Translations under genes and position numbers: made by a program
The notes under the pieces: model-generated
What the model was told of the DNA's origin: nothing
Databases searched by the model: none
What the model saw: only the letters and a program-made list of their open reading frames with translations
NCBI GenBank assembly: GCA_964030475.1
Contig: CAXIPT010000005.1
Span: 6,377,838 to 6,441,837 of the forward strand
DNA from: Tethya wilhelma
Taxonomy: Eukaryota; Porifera; Demospongiae; Tethyida; Tethyidae
Direction: 5' to 3'
Length of the DNA: 64,000 nucleotides
In this document: positions 1-9,475 of the stretch, one piece after another
Position numbering within the stretch: position 1 is the first letter of the stretch
Layout of the letters: the number at the start of each line of letters is the position of its first letter

Positions 1-35
1 GCAAATTTTGTTGTATGCATGGTTTCATTCTACAG

Positions 36-437
36 GGAGACGTTGAGAGGATCTTTGGTGAAGAAGTGCTGCGCCACATCAAGCGTATCCTGACTGGTAG
101 CCACGACGATCTCAGCTGTCTACCAAAAGCTCTGATGATAAATGTCTGCACATTTCTCGACCTTCAGTCCATTTCTCAGCTGACCCGTGTCAACCATCAC
201 CTGCGTGAGGTGTGCAACTCTGAGGAGCTGTGGGAGAAGCTCTACTCCATTCATCAAGGTGCTCCAAGTGAAGACATCGTAGCACTTGCCAAAGAGAGCA
301 GCTGGAAGACCGTATTCTTCATGAGCAAGTTGCAACTTCAAAAGGAGCTCTCCAGGAGACGAAGGCTCCTCTCTCCTCAGCACCAGTCCAATGGCCGACA
401 GTCTCCCTCATCCACTTTCCTCACTCAAGCCTTCTGA
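36..437 (+). CDS. FBXO36: FBXO36-like F-box protein, last exon (5' part outside window)
   Basis: This is the terminal coding exon of a gene that begins to the left of the window. A pyrimidine-rich tract ending in AG at 34-35 is the splice acceptor and the stop codon is at 435-437. The exon encodes about 133 residues. An F-box-like helical segment (LPKALMINVCTFLDLQSISQ) is followed by a region with a conserved W (SSWKTVFFMSKLQLQKEL). From memory this resembles the C-terminal half of vertebrate FBXO36, which has a comparable LLTIISYLDLEDIARL segment and a WRQLFFTNKLQLQ segment. F-box proteins recruit substrates to SCF ubiquitin ligases through Skp1. The tail after the match is short, basic and then Ser/Gln rich. 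The family assignment is from pattern recognition, not a search. Confidence 0.75.
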   Translation, partial: GDVERIFGEEVLRHIKRILTGSHDDLSCLPKALMINVCTFLDLQSISQLTRVNHHLREVCNSEELWEKLYSIHQGAPSEDIVALAKESSWKTVFFMSKLQLQKELSRRRRLLSPQHQSNGRQSPSSTFLTQAF

Positions 438-640
438 TCGACAGCCTTTGATCGCTAAACTAGAAATCTTTGAATGACAGTGTCTTGTACTCTTTACAAT
501 AGTTATTGATATTGTATCAAATTATTATGTCAATGTTATGTTATAACTTCTGAGAAAGGATACTCAGTATAAAAATACTTGTTTGCTTAAAATGACTTAA
601 ATATTAATTCTGTTTGTTTGCTTATATATTTGTGTGCTTA

Positions 641-646
641 AATAAA
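641..646 (+). promoter_or_regulatory. Poly(A) signal AATAAA of the F-box gene
   Basis: A canonical AATAAA lies about 204 bp after the stop codon at 437. It sits just before the 3' end of the convergent DESI1-like gene, so the two transcripts probably meet or overlap tail to tail here. Confidence 0.6.
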
Positions 647-656
647 ATTTAATATT

Positions 657-1629
657 CTATGATTTATCACTGGAAGATGGCTCAGTACTACTCTGAGTTC
701 TGTTCTCAAGTTCTCCCACTGGGTGTCCCCCACTGCCCGGACCAGATAACATCTCCAGAAATGGCCGAATCTGAGCACCAAATGGCCTGCAAAAAATGAT
801 AATAATGTCACAAATTACAACTTTATAACACTTCATGACGTCCAGTCATACAAGCAAACAAGAGGGAGAATAATGAAGTTACAGAATCATAGTAATTTTA
901 TGGCAGATCACTGCGTATATTTTGGCTCACGTTTGCAGCACTTCAGAAGGAAGGTTGGAAATGTACGAAGGGATTTCATTCCCGGTCAGAAACTGGGCCA
1001 CTTCGTTAGAGAAGGAGTTACAGTTGTTGTCCAAAAGATGATACTTGTCTGGTCTGAACACCACATATACACACACACAACATAAGTTCAACGGAACAAT
1101 TCCTTAATACAAACAAACAGGGTGAACATTACGTGAATTGTGCCTGGAGGTCAAAGAGATAGTCCATGAACACATCCTCAGGGATTTGTGTCTCTCCAAG
1201 GTCTTCAATCTTGTGAGGTGCTCCCATTATGGTGCCTCCCTAAAAGCAACAACACCAACTGAGTCTAGCGACATACTGTGTACACACATTCATAACAAAG
1301 GAAGACAGTGTGTGACTGGCTTACAGGTGGACAATACTCTATGCCCATTCCTCCATAGAAGTACTCATTGCCAAACACTACCACTCCAGTGTGCCTGTAG
1401 GTGTTGATAATGACATGAATAAGAGATAGATCATTTACAGATCAATGCATCCAATTCTCACCAAATTCCATCGATCTGCTTGCCTGTGAAAGTCAAGAAA
1501 ACAGACTATGTATAAACCAAACAAACAAGTAAAAACAATCTTTGCATGCTTACCCAAGAACATTGGGGAGAATCGAGATGCTAGACCTCTCGTTAGGTCG
1601 TAGATGTACAGTTTCACGTTAACTGCCAT
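657..1629 (-). CDS. DESI1: DESI1-like PPPDE deSUMOylating isopeptidase, six exons, complete
   Basis: Six exons can be joined in frame on the minus strand: 1554-1629, 1462-1483, 1325-1394, 1133-1239, 931-1053 and 657-786, all with GT-AG introns. They give a 175-residue protein. It starts [15 protein letters not shown] and carries the PPPDE catalytic pair: His in [16 protein letters not shown] and Cys in [16 protein letters not shown]. These correspond to the papain-like His and Cys of DESI1. The conserved [21 protein letters not shown] segment follows. The length is close to human DESI1 (about 168 residues). Members remove SUMO from selected substrates in the cytoplasm and nucleus. The second exon is a 22-bp microexon that preserves the frame, which supports the model. 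The gene converges on the F-box gene and diverges from the SHIP gene. Confidence 0.93.
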
Positions 1630-2113
1630 TTGCTCTTAAAACCTTTTTTCTCAAACTTGCACAGAAACTTCAACTTGTATACATCTCAGGACAATGTCAT
1701 GCTGAGTCAGCAGTGTTTGCCGGGCTCTAAATAGAGTTTATTTACATTTCGTGCGCACGTGATCTAAACAGTAAGTTTAGTAACTATTTTAGTTATAAAC
1801 GAGCAAGTATAAGGAAGAACAAGAGGAAACAAAGGAGGAGAGAAATGTGTAAGAAAACGTCTGCAGCTTACTAGCCCGAGCTAGGACGCCAGGGGAGCTT
1901 GTTCTACAAGCACAGAAGCGTGCATTTCATACCACCACTCTTGGTTTGCAAGTCATAAGACGGAGCTTTTTACTACAGAAAACGTTTGAAATTTTTTTCC
2001 CATAATTTCAATACTACACCAGGCCACAGATATATTTATTCACCACTCTGACAATAGTCAATTGCTTTCAAGTGTTCTCTATTGAGCTTGTAAGAGAAGA
2101 AACAAAGAGAGCC
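1630..2113. other. Short divergent intergenic region between DESI1-like and SHIP-like genes
   Basis: The 484 bp between the two opposite ATG codons contain no coding signal I can support and no clear TATA box. By position this is a shared (bidirectional) promoter region. A few bases of 5' UTR may be present on both sides. An in-frame upstream ATG at 2072 could extend the SHIP protein by 14 residues. Confidence 0.5.
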
Positions 2114-2259
2114 ATGTCTAACAGCAAGCTGTGGTTTCACAAGAACATTGATCGTATGGAGACAGAGAAGCTTCTCATGGAGAGCAGAGAAGATGGCTCC
2201 TTTCTTATCAGAGCAAGTGACACTGTCAAAGGAGCTTATGTCCTCTCCACCATGTATGG

Positions 2260-2317
<58 letters not shown>

Positions 2318-2343
2318 NGTAAGAAGACTACTACAGTGTCACG

Positions 2344-2407
<64 letters not shown>

Positions 2408-2804
2408 TTCAAGCGTCCATTTATGATTCTTCAAAGCTCTCTGTGCCCACACAAAACATCCTGTGTTGTTGTCAAGTGACTAAATGATGGCAACAGTCAC
2501 TCTTGTTTTTAGAACAACAGTGATTAGATGGCAGAACTGCACTCTCTCTTCATACACTTCCACTGACACACACACACAGAGCTAATTTGTAAACTGAAGT
2601 GTTTGCTCATAAACTTTATACGTAGAACGAGACAGTCACATGAGTAAATAATTTAGGCTGTTCTTTCAAGGTACCGTAAACAACCAACAGACAGAGATAG
2701 GAGCGGGAAATACTGGTTGTATTTGATAAAATTAAATGAGCACACAACATTTTTCCTCTTGTTTTGTGATTTCAACAACTAAAGAGGATTAATATTGTTC
2801 TTGT

Positions 2805-2851
<47 letters not shown>

Positions 2852-5800
2852 CAGCTGAACAAGATGTTAAGTGAGGTGGACCTCATCCAGACCCTCTTTG
2901 ACCGGGCAGGAGGAGCCAAGCATGCCGGAGAGGGTGGGCACAGCGCCATGGCCAAGACCAGGAGGTCATCACCTGAGGTTAGCTGTAGCTAGCTCACGAT
3001 TGATCACAAACACCATTGACCTTTTGTTTCCATTCTTGTCTGATAGTAATCATTGCGATGTTTATCTTATCAGGTTTTCCTTGTGAATATGTATGCAGTA
3101 TGTATGGCCCATATGTTGAATGTATTTATGAACCAGTAGTTACAAGTTATGAATATTGAAGATTCCTGCTTGTTGGAAGTGATTTGTACACACACTCACG
3201 AGCAATCTCTCTCTCTCTCTCACACACACTCGCACACACTCGCACACACACACACACACATAGGACTGCACGTTCAACACACTAGCATTCAAACTCAACG
3301 ATTGTGCCAAAGCTGTCAACAACCTTGAGACGACTGTGAGCCACATGATAATCACATGACATTTGGCCAAGCATCACTATTATAGATACAATCATTGCTT
3401 GCAGGCATTCCAAATGCTCCGAGAGCTGAGTGTCACTCTGACCGGCCGTCCTGCTCACGCTGGTAGCCTCGGGCAACAACAGAATGCCATTACCAATGGG
3501 GATGCCCCTGAGCACGAAGGAGATGATGAAGAGGTGTCATTTGACGTGAAGATAGAAGCACTTTCAGGTAAGAGAGAAAAGTTGCTTTCAACTACAATTG
3601 TAGAGATTTTTATTTTTGTTTTTTTTTCTTGTTTTATTATCTGTTGCTAACCAACCCATTGACCAGGCAAAAAGAAAGTCCAAACTCTCATTGTCAGTTT
3701 GAAGGATGGCAAGTTGAGGTTCTGCAAGTCGGGGGAGCGCCATGGGACCACGTACAACCACCAGCAGGTCCTGCAGCTGGTCAAGTCACGCTCCAAAGAC
3801 CAGCGACTGGGGATCCTCTTGGAGGGACAGAGCAGGAAGGACTACCTCTTCAATAGCATGCAGGTGGGTCTCTCTAGCTACCTGCTCTCTAGCGGGAGAG
3901 TTTCACAGAATGTTTTCTAACTTAAAATTTGTGAGTAATGAGATGCCTGCTGTACTTACATGTTAGAGAGATTTTCTTAAAACTTAATAGTGATTTGCAA
4001 AACTGTAAGTGCTCTTGTCTGAAACCTTTGCTCTGCAATGCTTCTTCCAAAAACAAGACCTTTATCTCTCTCTCATTACTTCAGGCACGAGAGCACTTCT
4101 GCCAGCTTATCCAACTCATTAGGAACAGAATGAGGGCTGAAGCCGAGAAGGACAGCATCTCCATCTTCACAGGGACGTGGAACATGGGAGATGCCCCGCC
4201 TCCTTCTGATGTCAGCACGTGGGTGCAGTCTCTTGGTCTGGGGAAAACACTACCCACGGCTCTTGCACAGGCTCACGACCTCTACGCTTTTGGGACGCAG
4301 GTTAGGTTGGCTGTCAGTCATCACACACACACACACACACACTATATATATATCGTGTAGCTCCAAATTTCGTGGCACAAAAAGTTCGTGAAAGTCTGTC
4401 TTCACTGTTTGAACAAATTTTCGTGAATCAAAATTATATTAGAGGAAAATTTCATGATAAACGGTCAAATCGTGAAATTCACATTGTGCCACGAAAGTTT
4501 GGAGCTCTACAGTACTCTCTCATAGTTTATGTTTGGTTTGTTATCAACATTATAAGCCTCTCTCTCACACACACACACACCCTCATACCCTCACACCCTC
4601 ACACCCTCACAGGAATCGTCAACAATGCCTGAGAAGGAATGGACAGCAAAACTGAAGCAAACTCTTAAGAGTCTCTATGACACTGACTACGAGAAGGTGT
4701 GCTTCCACTCGCTGTGGGGAATGAGACTGCTCATTCTTGTCAAACCAGAGCACACAAACAACATCACCCATCTACAATATTCATCAGTCAGAACCGGGAT
4801 TGGGAATGCACTCGGTGAGTTTGAGTTGAAGCAGCTGCTGTTTTGTCCATACTCGAGTACTCAGTTCCATATATGGGGGGCTGCCCCTACTAATAACTAT
4901 TAATAAATGGGAATGGTGAGATCCTATGGGGTCTTGGTTAATGTTCAACAGTAAATACTCCATCATTTTTGATTAAACCATTAATAAGCTTTTTCTATAA
5001 ATGCTAAACACAGTGGTGAAGTGCTATTAATTGATTATAGTTCTTAAAATCTGCCTATTATGCTTCTCAAGTTGTCTATTATGCTTATTACTACCAAATA
5101 CCTACCAACATGCAACATGCAACATGCGACATGCGACATGCGACATGCGACATACAACATGCGACATGCAACATGTGACATGCAACATGCAACATGTGAC
5201 ACACAACATACAACATACGACATGCGACATGCGACATACAACATACGATAGTAGGTCTTGATGGATTATGCTCAAGACTCTGCCTGTTTTTCTTTCTTTA
5301 TGCTCAAAGAATGGCCCAATTATTTTCCAAAATCTGCCTATTATGCTTCTCAGGTTGTCTATTATGCTTATTACTATGTTGCAGAAATTATCAATTTTTG
5401 GTGAATAGAAGCACAACCAAATTAAAGACCATTATAATAGTTATGTGTTTCTGTAGTTATACCAGTTAATTCACACTTTGTGAGTTAACCTGCTTCGTCA
5501 AAAGAACACTAAAGAATGTGTAACAGACAATACTGTGACTGCTGAAACAGTCGGAGACTATATACCATGGCAGAGCATTCACTCCAGTTAGGTGCTGTTA
5601 ATCCAACAATATACCAGCCTATTATGCTGGGATGGTCACAAAATTCAGCCTATTATGCTAGCATAATTCTTGATGCTCAAGAGTACCTATTATGCTTGAA
5701 ATTATGCTGGCACAATCTATCAAGGCCTAATTATTATAGTCTGAAATATCAAAAATTCCATTACCTGGTGCATGATTAATTGTGTGCCTGTGATTAAGTT

Positions 5801-7896
5801 ACACCTTGAGGTTGTATCTTGTGCAGGCAACAAAGGAGCTGTTGGCATATCATTCTTCTTTGGTAGCATATCGCTGTGTTTCATTTGTGCTCATCTCACG
5901 TCGGGCAATGAGAAGTGCCACCGGTGAGGAATTTCCCTCTTTTTCCCCACCACCACACAATCTCCCGCCGCACACACACACGCACACACTGTCTTAGACG
6001 CAACCAAAACTACCACGACATTTTGAAAGGAATGGGAGCTCTGAAACAGAAGCGAATTGGCCAGTTTGACCTGACAAACCAGTTCACTCATTTGTTCTTC
6101 CTTGGTGATTTGAACTATCGAATCGATCAGCTTGGAGCTACAGAGATCGTGGAGTATGCCAAGAAGTTCGACCACTACTCCATCTACCAGGAGGACCAGC
6201 TCAAGAAGGAGAAGGACAGGAAGAAGGTCTTTGTGGGATATGGTGAGTGATGAAATGATGATGTAATTAGAAAGTGGTGTGCATTAATTAGAATAGACAC
6301 TGTGGTGCAGTATTGTTAAGCCTCGCCACGTGCATTAGGTTTGTGTCAAATTGTGTGAGTAGCTACACATGTTCAGAGGGGAAAATACAATGTCTTCTGT
6401 TTTCATTGGGTCTTTCATTAGCTGAACAAGGGAGTTAGCCTCGTAAGCTCGTAGTCTCTCTTCCCGCTATGCTTAGCACGTATTGCTGAGCGGGGATAGC
6501 AGTAATAATAGTAATACACTTAGCAATAAGTACCAAGCATAGTGGGGAGGGCCTGGTGTACGAGGCTAGAAGGGGATGCCATGGTTACCATCCTGCCTGT
6601 CCCCCCAGAGGAGGCACCCATCCTCTTTCCCCCGACCTATCGGTTCAACAAGGGAGTCAGAACGCTGGACGATTACGTCTGGGTGAAGCAAAAGAGGGCG
6701 GGGGTGATCAGGATCAACGTTCCCTCGTACTGTGACCGTGTTCTCTGGCGATCCTACCCCTTGACAAGCATCAACAACACCTCCTATGGCTGTACCACGG
6801 ACATCATGACCAGCGACCACTCCCCTGTGTTTGCCACCTTCCAAGTCAGTGGGGTCAAGCAGTACTCCTCCGATAAAGGTGGGCTTTATTTGGAGTCCTG
6901 CTGTGAACTTATCCCTAGTACCCATCTTCCCACGTACAGGTGTGCCGAATAGCAACACCAATTGTTTCATTGTTGTGGACAGATGTTCAGCAAAGGTGTG
7001 CATTATTTAGACATCTATCTAATTATATTCTTTCATAATTGTAGGTTTCACCCTTCACTAGAATTTTATAAAGATTATAAATAAATAATCATTTTGTCTA
7101 CTTGGTAGTTATAATTTTCATTTTGCATTAATAGGTTTACTATTCACTACTGTAAGCACTACTGTATAGCACAAAAATTTGGCAGATTTTAATATTAAAT
7201 CCACCAATATTAAATCCACCAAATAGTTATTTTTGCGCATGCACATATATTGATGCGTGTGCAAACGACAAAATAAAATCCGCCAATCATGAAATTTTTG
7301 ACAATCCGCCAAATTTTATTCCCGCCAATATTTTGTGCTATACGGTGTATACCTTTCCAGATCCAAACCAACAGCAAGACGTTCTTTTACATCGAGTTCT
7401 ACTCCACCTGTTTCCAAGGCGTGGTCAAGAGCCCTGCCAACACCGACTGGCTCCCCCTCATGGACAACGACCATTACATGTTCCCCAAGTGGAGTAGTGG
7501 GCGTGGCCAGCCCGTGGTGAAGATTAGTCCGATCTTCAAGGAGCAGGACTACCTTGAGATGCAGCACATTATGCNCACTCCCCATTCCTAAACCATACAG
7601 CCTAAACCTCAACGGCCACCATCTACAGTTCAGAGCCTACTGCTGGCAAATGGCATGCAGCAATTCAGTGATGATCTGATCAAGAATGGTTATGATGATA
7701 TCCAGTTCTTGGCTGAAGTGCCCGAGGAAGAGTTGGAGGAGATAGGCATACCGGTGCCTTACAGACAGAAGGTGAGCCACCAGGGACTGTAGAGGGGTGT
7801 AAGTGTCATGACACAATCATGCACATTTTGATTGAAACACACACACAAATGTACACGCAGCTTCTTGCTCTATTCTCAATGTATGCTCAGAAGTAA
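2114..7896 (+). CDS. INPPL1: SHIP2/INPPL1-type SH2-containing inositol 5-phosphatase with C-terminal SAM (gaps)
   Basis: Exons in order are 2114-2262, 2851-2977, 3264-3335, 3405-3567, 3667-3863, 4085-4300, 4613-4814, 5827-5923, 5998-6242, 6609-6878, 6940-6995, 7361-7574, 7601-7771 and 7861-7896 (stop TAA). The N terminus is the first half of an SH2 domain ([16 protein letters not shown], then GSFLIRAS, the FLVRES arginine motif). A PH-like segment precedes the 5-phosphatase core with [46 protein letters not shown] and [11 protein letters not shown]. The start of a C2 domain ([11 protein letters not shown]) follows. The protein ends in a SAM domain ([19 protein letters not shown]) and [15 protein letters not shown] enzymes remove the 5-phosphate of PI(3,4,5)P3 at the plasma membrane. 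A C-terminal SAM marks SHIP2 rather than SHIP1. The second SH2 half and most of C2 plus the linker are missing at Ns 2318 and 7575. The motif Trp before CDR is Tyr here. Confidence 0.93.
2264..2406. repeat. (GT)n microsatellite with a 1-base assembly gap (N at 2318)
   Basis: Two GT runs flank a short non-repetitive segment that begins with the single N at 2318. They lie directly after the first SH2 exon, so the donor site is inside or next to the repeat. The rest of the SH2 domain cannot be found between here and 2850, which suggests sequence lost at the N. Confidence 0.9.
2806..2850. repeat. (CA)n microsatellite forming a 3' splice site
   Basis: An uninterrupted CA run ends in CACAG at 2846-2850, directly in front of the second recognisable SHIP exon ([19 protein letters not shown]). 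The repeat thus supplies the acceptor AG. Confidence 0.85.
4355..4512. mobile_element. MITE-like element with about 25-bp terminal inverted repeats
   Basis: The left end reads TGTAGCTCCAAATTTCGTGG and the right end is its imperfect reverse complement (CCACGAAAGTTTGGAGCTCTACA). The roughly 158-bp unit has no coding capacity and lies in a SHIP intron directly after a CA/TA microsatellite. Small size, inverted ends and AT-rich interior fit a non-autonomous DNA transposon. The superfamily is not identified. Confidence 0.75.
5046..5378. repeat. 49-bp direct repeats flanking a 7-bp minisatellite
   Basis: An almost identical segment (AAATCTGCCTATTATGCTTC and on to CTTATTACTA) occurs at 5046-5094 and 5330-5378. 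Between them, 5107-5250 is a minisatellite of variants of the heptamer ACATGCG/ACATGCA/ACATACA, about 20 units. All of this lies in the SHIP intron 4815-5826. Confidence 0.85.
5463..5736 (+). mobile_element. Interspersed repeat, copy 1 (inverted copy at 63722-63997)
   Basis: This non-coding segment of about 270 bp reappears, reverse-complemented and about 95% identical by eye, at the right end of the window. It is rich in the motif CCTATTATGCT and the short palindrome TTATGCTAGCATAA. No protein or terminal repeats are obvious. It looks like part of a dispersed non-autonomous element inside the SHIP intron. Confidence 0.85.
6436..6568. mobile_element. Fold-back MITE-like element, TAGCCTCGTA ends
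   Basis: The element starts TAGCCTCGTA and ends TACGAGGCTA, and the next inner stretches (CTTCCCGCTATGCTTA and AGCATAGTGGGGAGG) are also complementary. The 133-bp unit can fold into a long hairpin. It sits in a SHIP intron only 40 bp before the exon that carries the catalytic CDR and SDH motifs. Confidence 0.7.
7161..7346. mobile_element. MITE-like element with TATAGCACAAAA ends
   Basis: The left end ACTGTATAGCACAAAAATTT and the right end ATATTTTGTGCTATACGGT are inverted repeats. The roughly 186-bp interior is AT rich with several CCGCCAA motifs and no ORF. It occupies the SHIP intron just upstream of the C2 exon at 7361. Confidence 0.75.
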
Positions 7897-8417
7897 CGTA
7901 TACCCTCGATCAAAAAACTTCTTTTTTTTTTTTGATTTGAACTAGCTGTTACATACACACCATGTTTGTTCTCTTGCTAGCTGTGTACTCCCTTTATTCT
8001 TTATAATTTCTCAATCCTTGATGAAACGAATCAGAACACTTTCTGTTTCATTGTACTCTTCACGTGGAGGAGTCAAAAAATCTATAGTTTGATTAATCTA
8101 TGCCTTTTGTTTTGTACTCACTGTTCTAACAGTTGCTGTCATTTTCTTTATCATTTGTATCGTCGTTTCTCTCCCAGAAGACAGCAAACTTATTGTCTGT
8201 CAAATTTTACTGCATTACATAATATTGTTAGTTTTTAGGAATTCTATAATTAATTAAAAACATGTTATACTATCGCTACACATCAGTCTGAATTGATCAG
8301 TCTTCAAATTAAACCTAATATCTTGATGGTGGATTATCTACACAATCTTACGTATGCTTCTTGGGAAAATGTTATGTGTAAGTTGCAGTACATGTGTGTG
8401 TTTGTCCTATCTGTCTC
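7897..8417. other. Tail-to-tail intergenic region (SHIP gene and minus-strand CCP-tyrosinase gene)
   Basis: About 520 bp separate the two convergent stop codons. I see AT-rich sequence and no coding signal. A TTTATT at 7993-7998 is a minus-strand AATAAA and could serve the CCP gene, though it is distant. Confidence 0.4.
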
Positions 8418-9475
8418 TCACTGATGGTCAGTATCACACATCCTGTGCATGAAGTCCTCAGCACTCGGAGAAGCCATCCCTCCCGCATCTTTCATCGCCT
8501 CATCTCCAACACACTCCACATGGAGAGCACCATTATCAGTCATCCTCTCCAGCACATCCGACAGAAACCTCATACTGGAGGGAACATGGCTCTTCAAATC
8601 AGGCTCAGCGTAGCACACACGTACACCTTCCTCACCAAGATTATCATTACTGGCAAACTGCGACACTGCTAAGTCCCCACTAGAGAGAATGAGCTGGCGA
8701 TTGTCGTTGATAAAAGCTGCGTTGAGGTTGTCGGAAGAGATGGCCTGCCAGCGAGAGAAGAGGGAGTCTATCTGAGTGAGGTGGAGAATGAAGACAGGGT
8801 CGTTGGCTGCCTCCATCGAACACATCTGTCCTCCTACAAAGCACCTTACATTCGTGTGAATGAACACCTGTAGGAACTGGTGAAACTGGTTGAACTCGCT
8901 TGCCGGTAGTGTGAGCAAATCTCTATTGACAATTGCTCGAGTGGGAAACATCTGATTTCTGTATTGTCGCTGAAGACAGCCACCCCCGGCAGACTCTGTG
9001 ATCTGAAAGACGCGGAAGTTCAACGGTCCGTTGCTGACACAGCTATCATTGCTCCTTGAGGTGTCCCCGAACCCAGTGTCTGGACTGAACACCGGCGACA
9101 TGTAGGCATTGAGAGGCAGGGCCGTCCAGTCCCAGAAGGGAAGGGTGATCCGACAGTCGATCTCTCGGAGAAGATTCTCGTATTCCAAGAGAAAGAATCT
9201 GTTCCAAGGAAAGAACTGGCTCCTGGAAGGTTCAGGATCTTGAGCGAGAGTATCAAACGACGATTTGTATCTGGCTATAAGTGCTTCGTATCTGGTGCTA
9301 AACTGAGGATCAGACGAGGCTCTGAGGATGGCTGTGATGTAGAGACGTTTCTCTGCAGCCGACATGCTTGCAAAGTCCCGTCTTTCTCTACAGCAGTCGA
9401 TGAGACGGCCATCAGTGCAGGTACATTGCCTCCCACAAGCATCCTTTACTGCAGCACCATCAGTACACTGCTGAG
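8418..9475 (-). other. Tyrosinase-fold domain of gene 1, copper ligands degenerate
   Basis: The exon begins with a Cys module (CGRQCTCTDGRLIDCCRERR) and continues with about 315 residues of tyrosinase fold. CuA region: [17 protein letters not shown], where the family WHR is WNR. Then come LPFWDWTAL and GGGCLQRQY. CuB region: [16 protein letters not shown], where the second family His is Arg, and DPVFILHLTQIDSLF, where the family HH is HL. In human tyrosinase the second His of that pair binds copper. Tyrosinase or hemocyanin-type di-copper chemistry is therefore not expected. The domain ends with DFMHRMCDTDHQ. Confidence 0.88.

Noticed and set aside
873..1407. Plus-strand open frames of 70 and 89 codons
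   Set aside because: They are antisense shadows of the DESI1-like exons.
5107..5250. CRISPR-like array
   Set aside because: The 7-bp units have no spacers and the genome is eukaryotic. It is a minisatellite.
5031..5416. Open frames on both strands with [14 protein letters not shown] repeats
   Set aside because: They are translations of the heptamer minisatellite in a SHIP intron, not genes.
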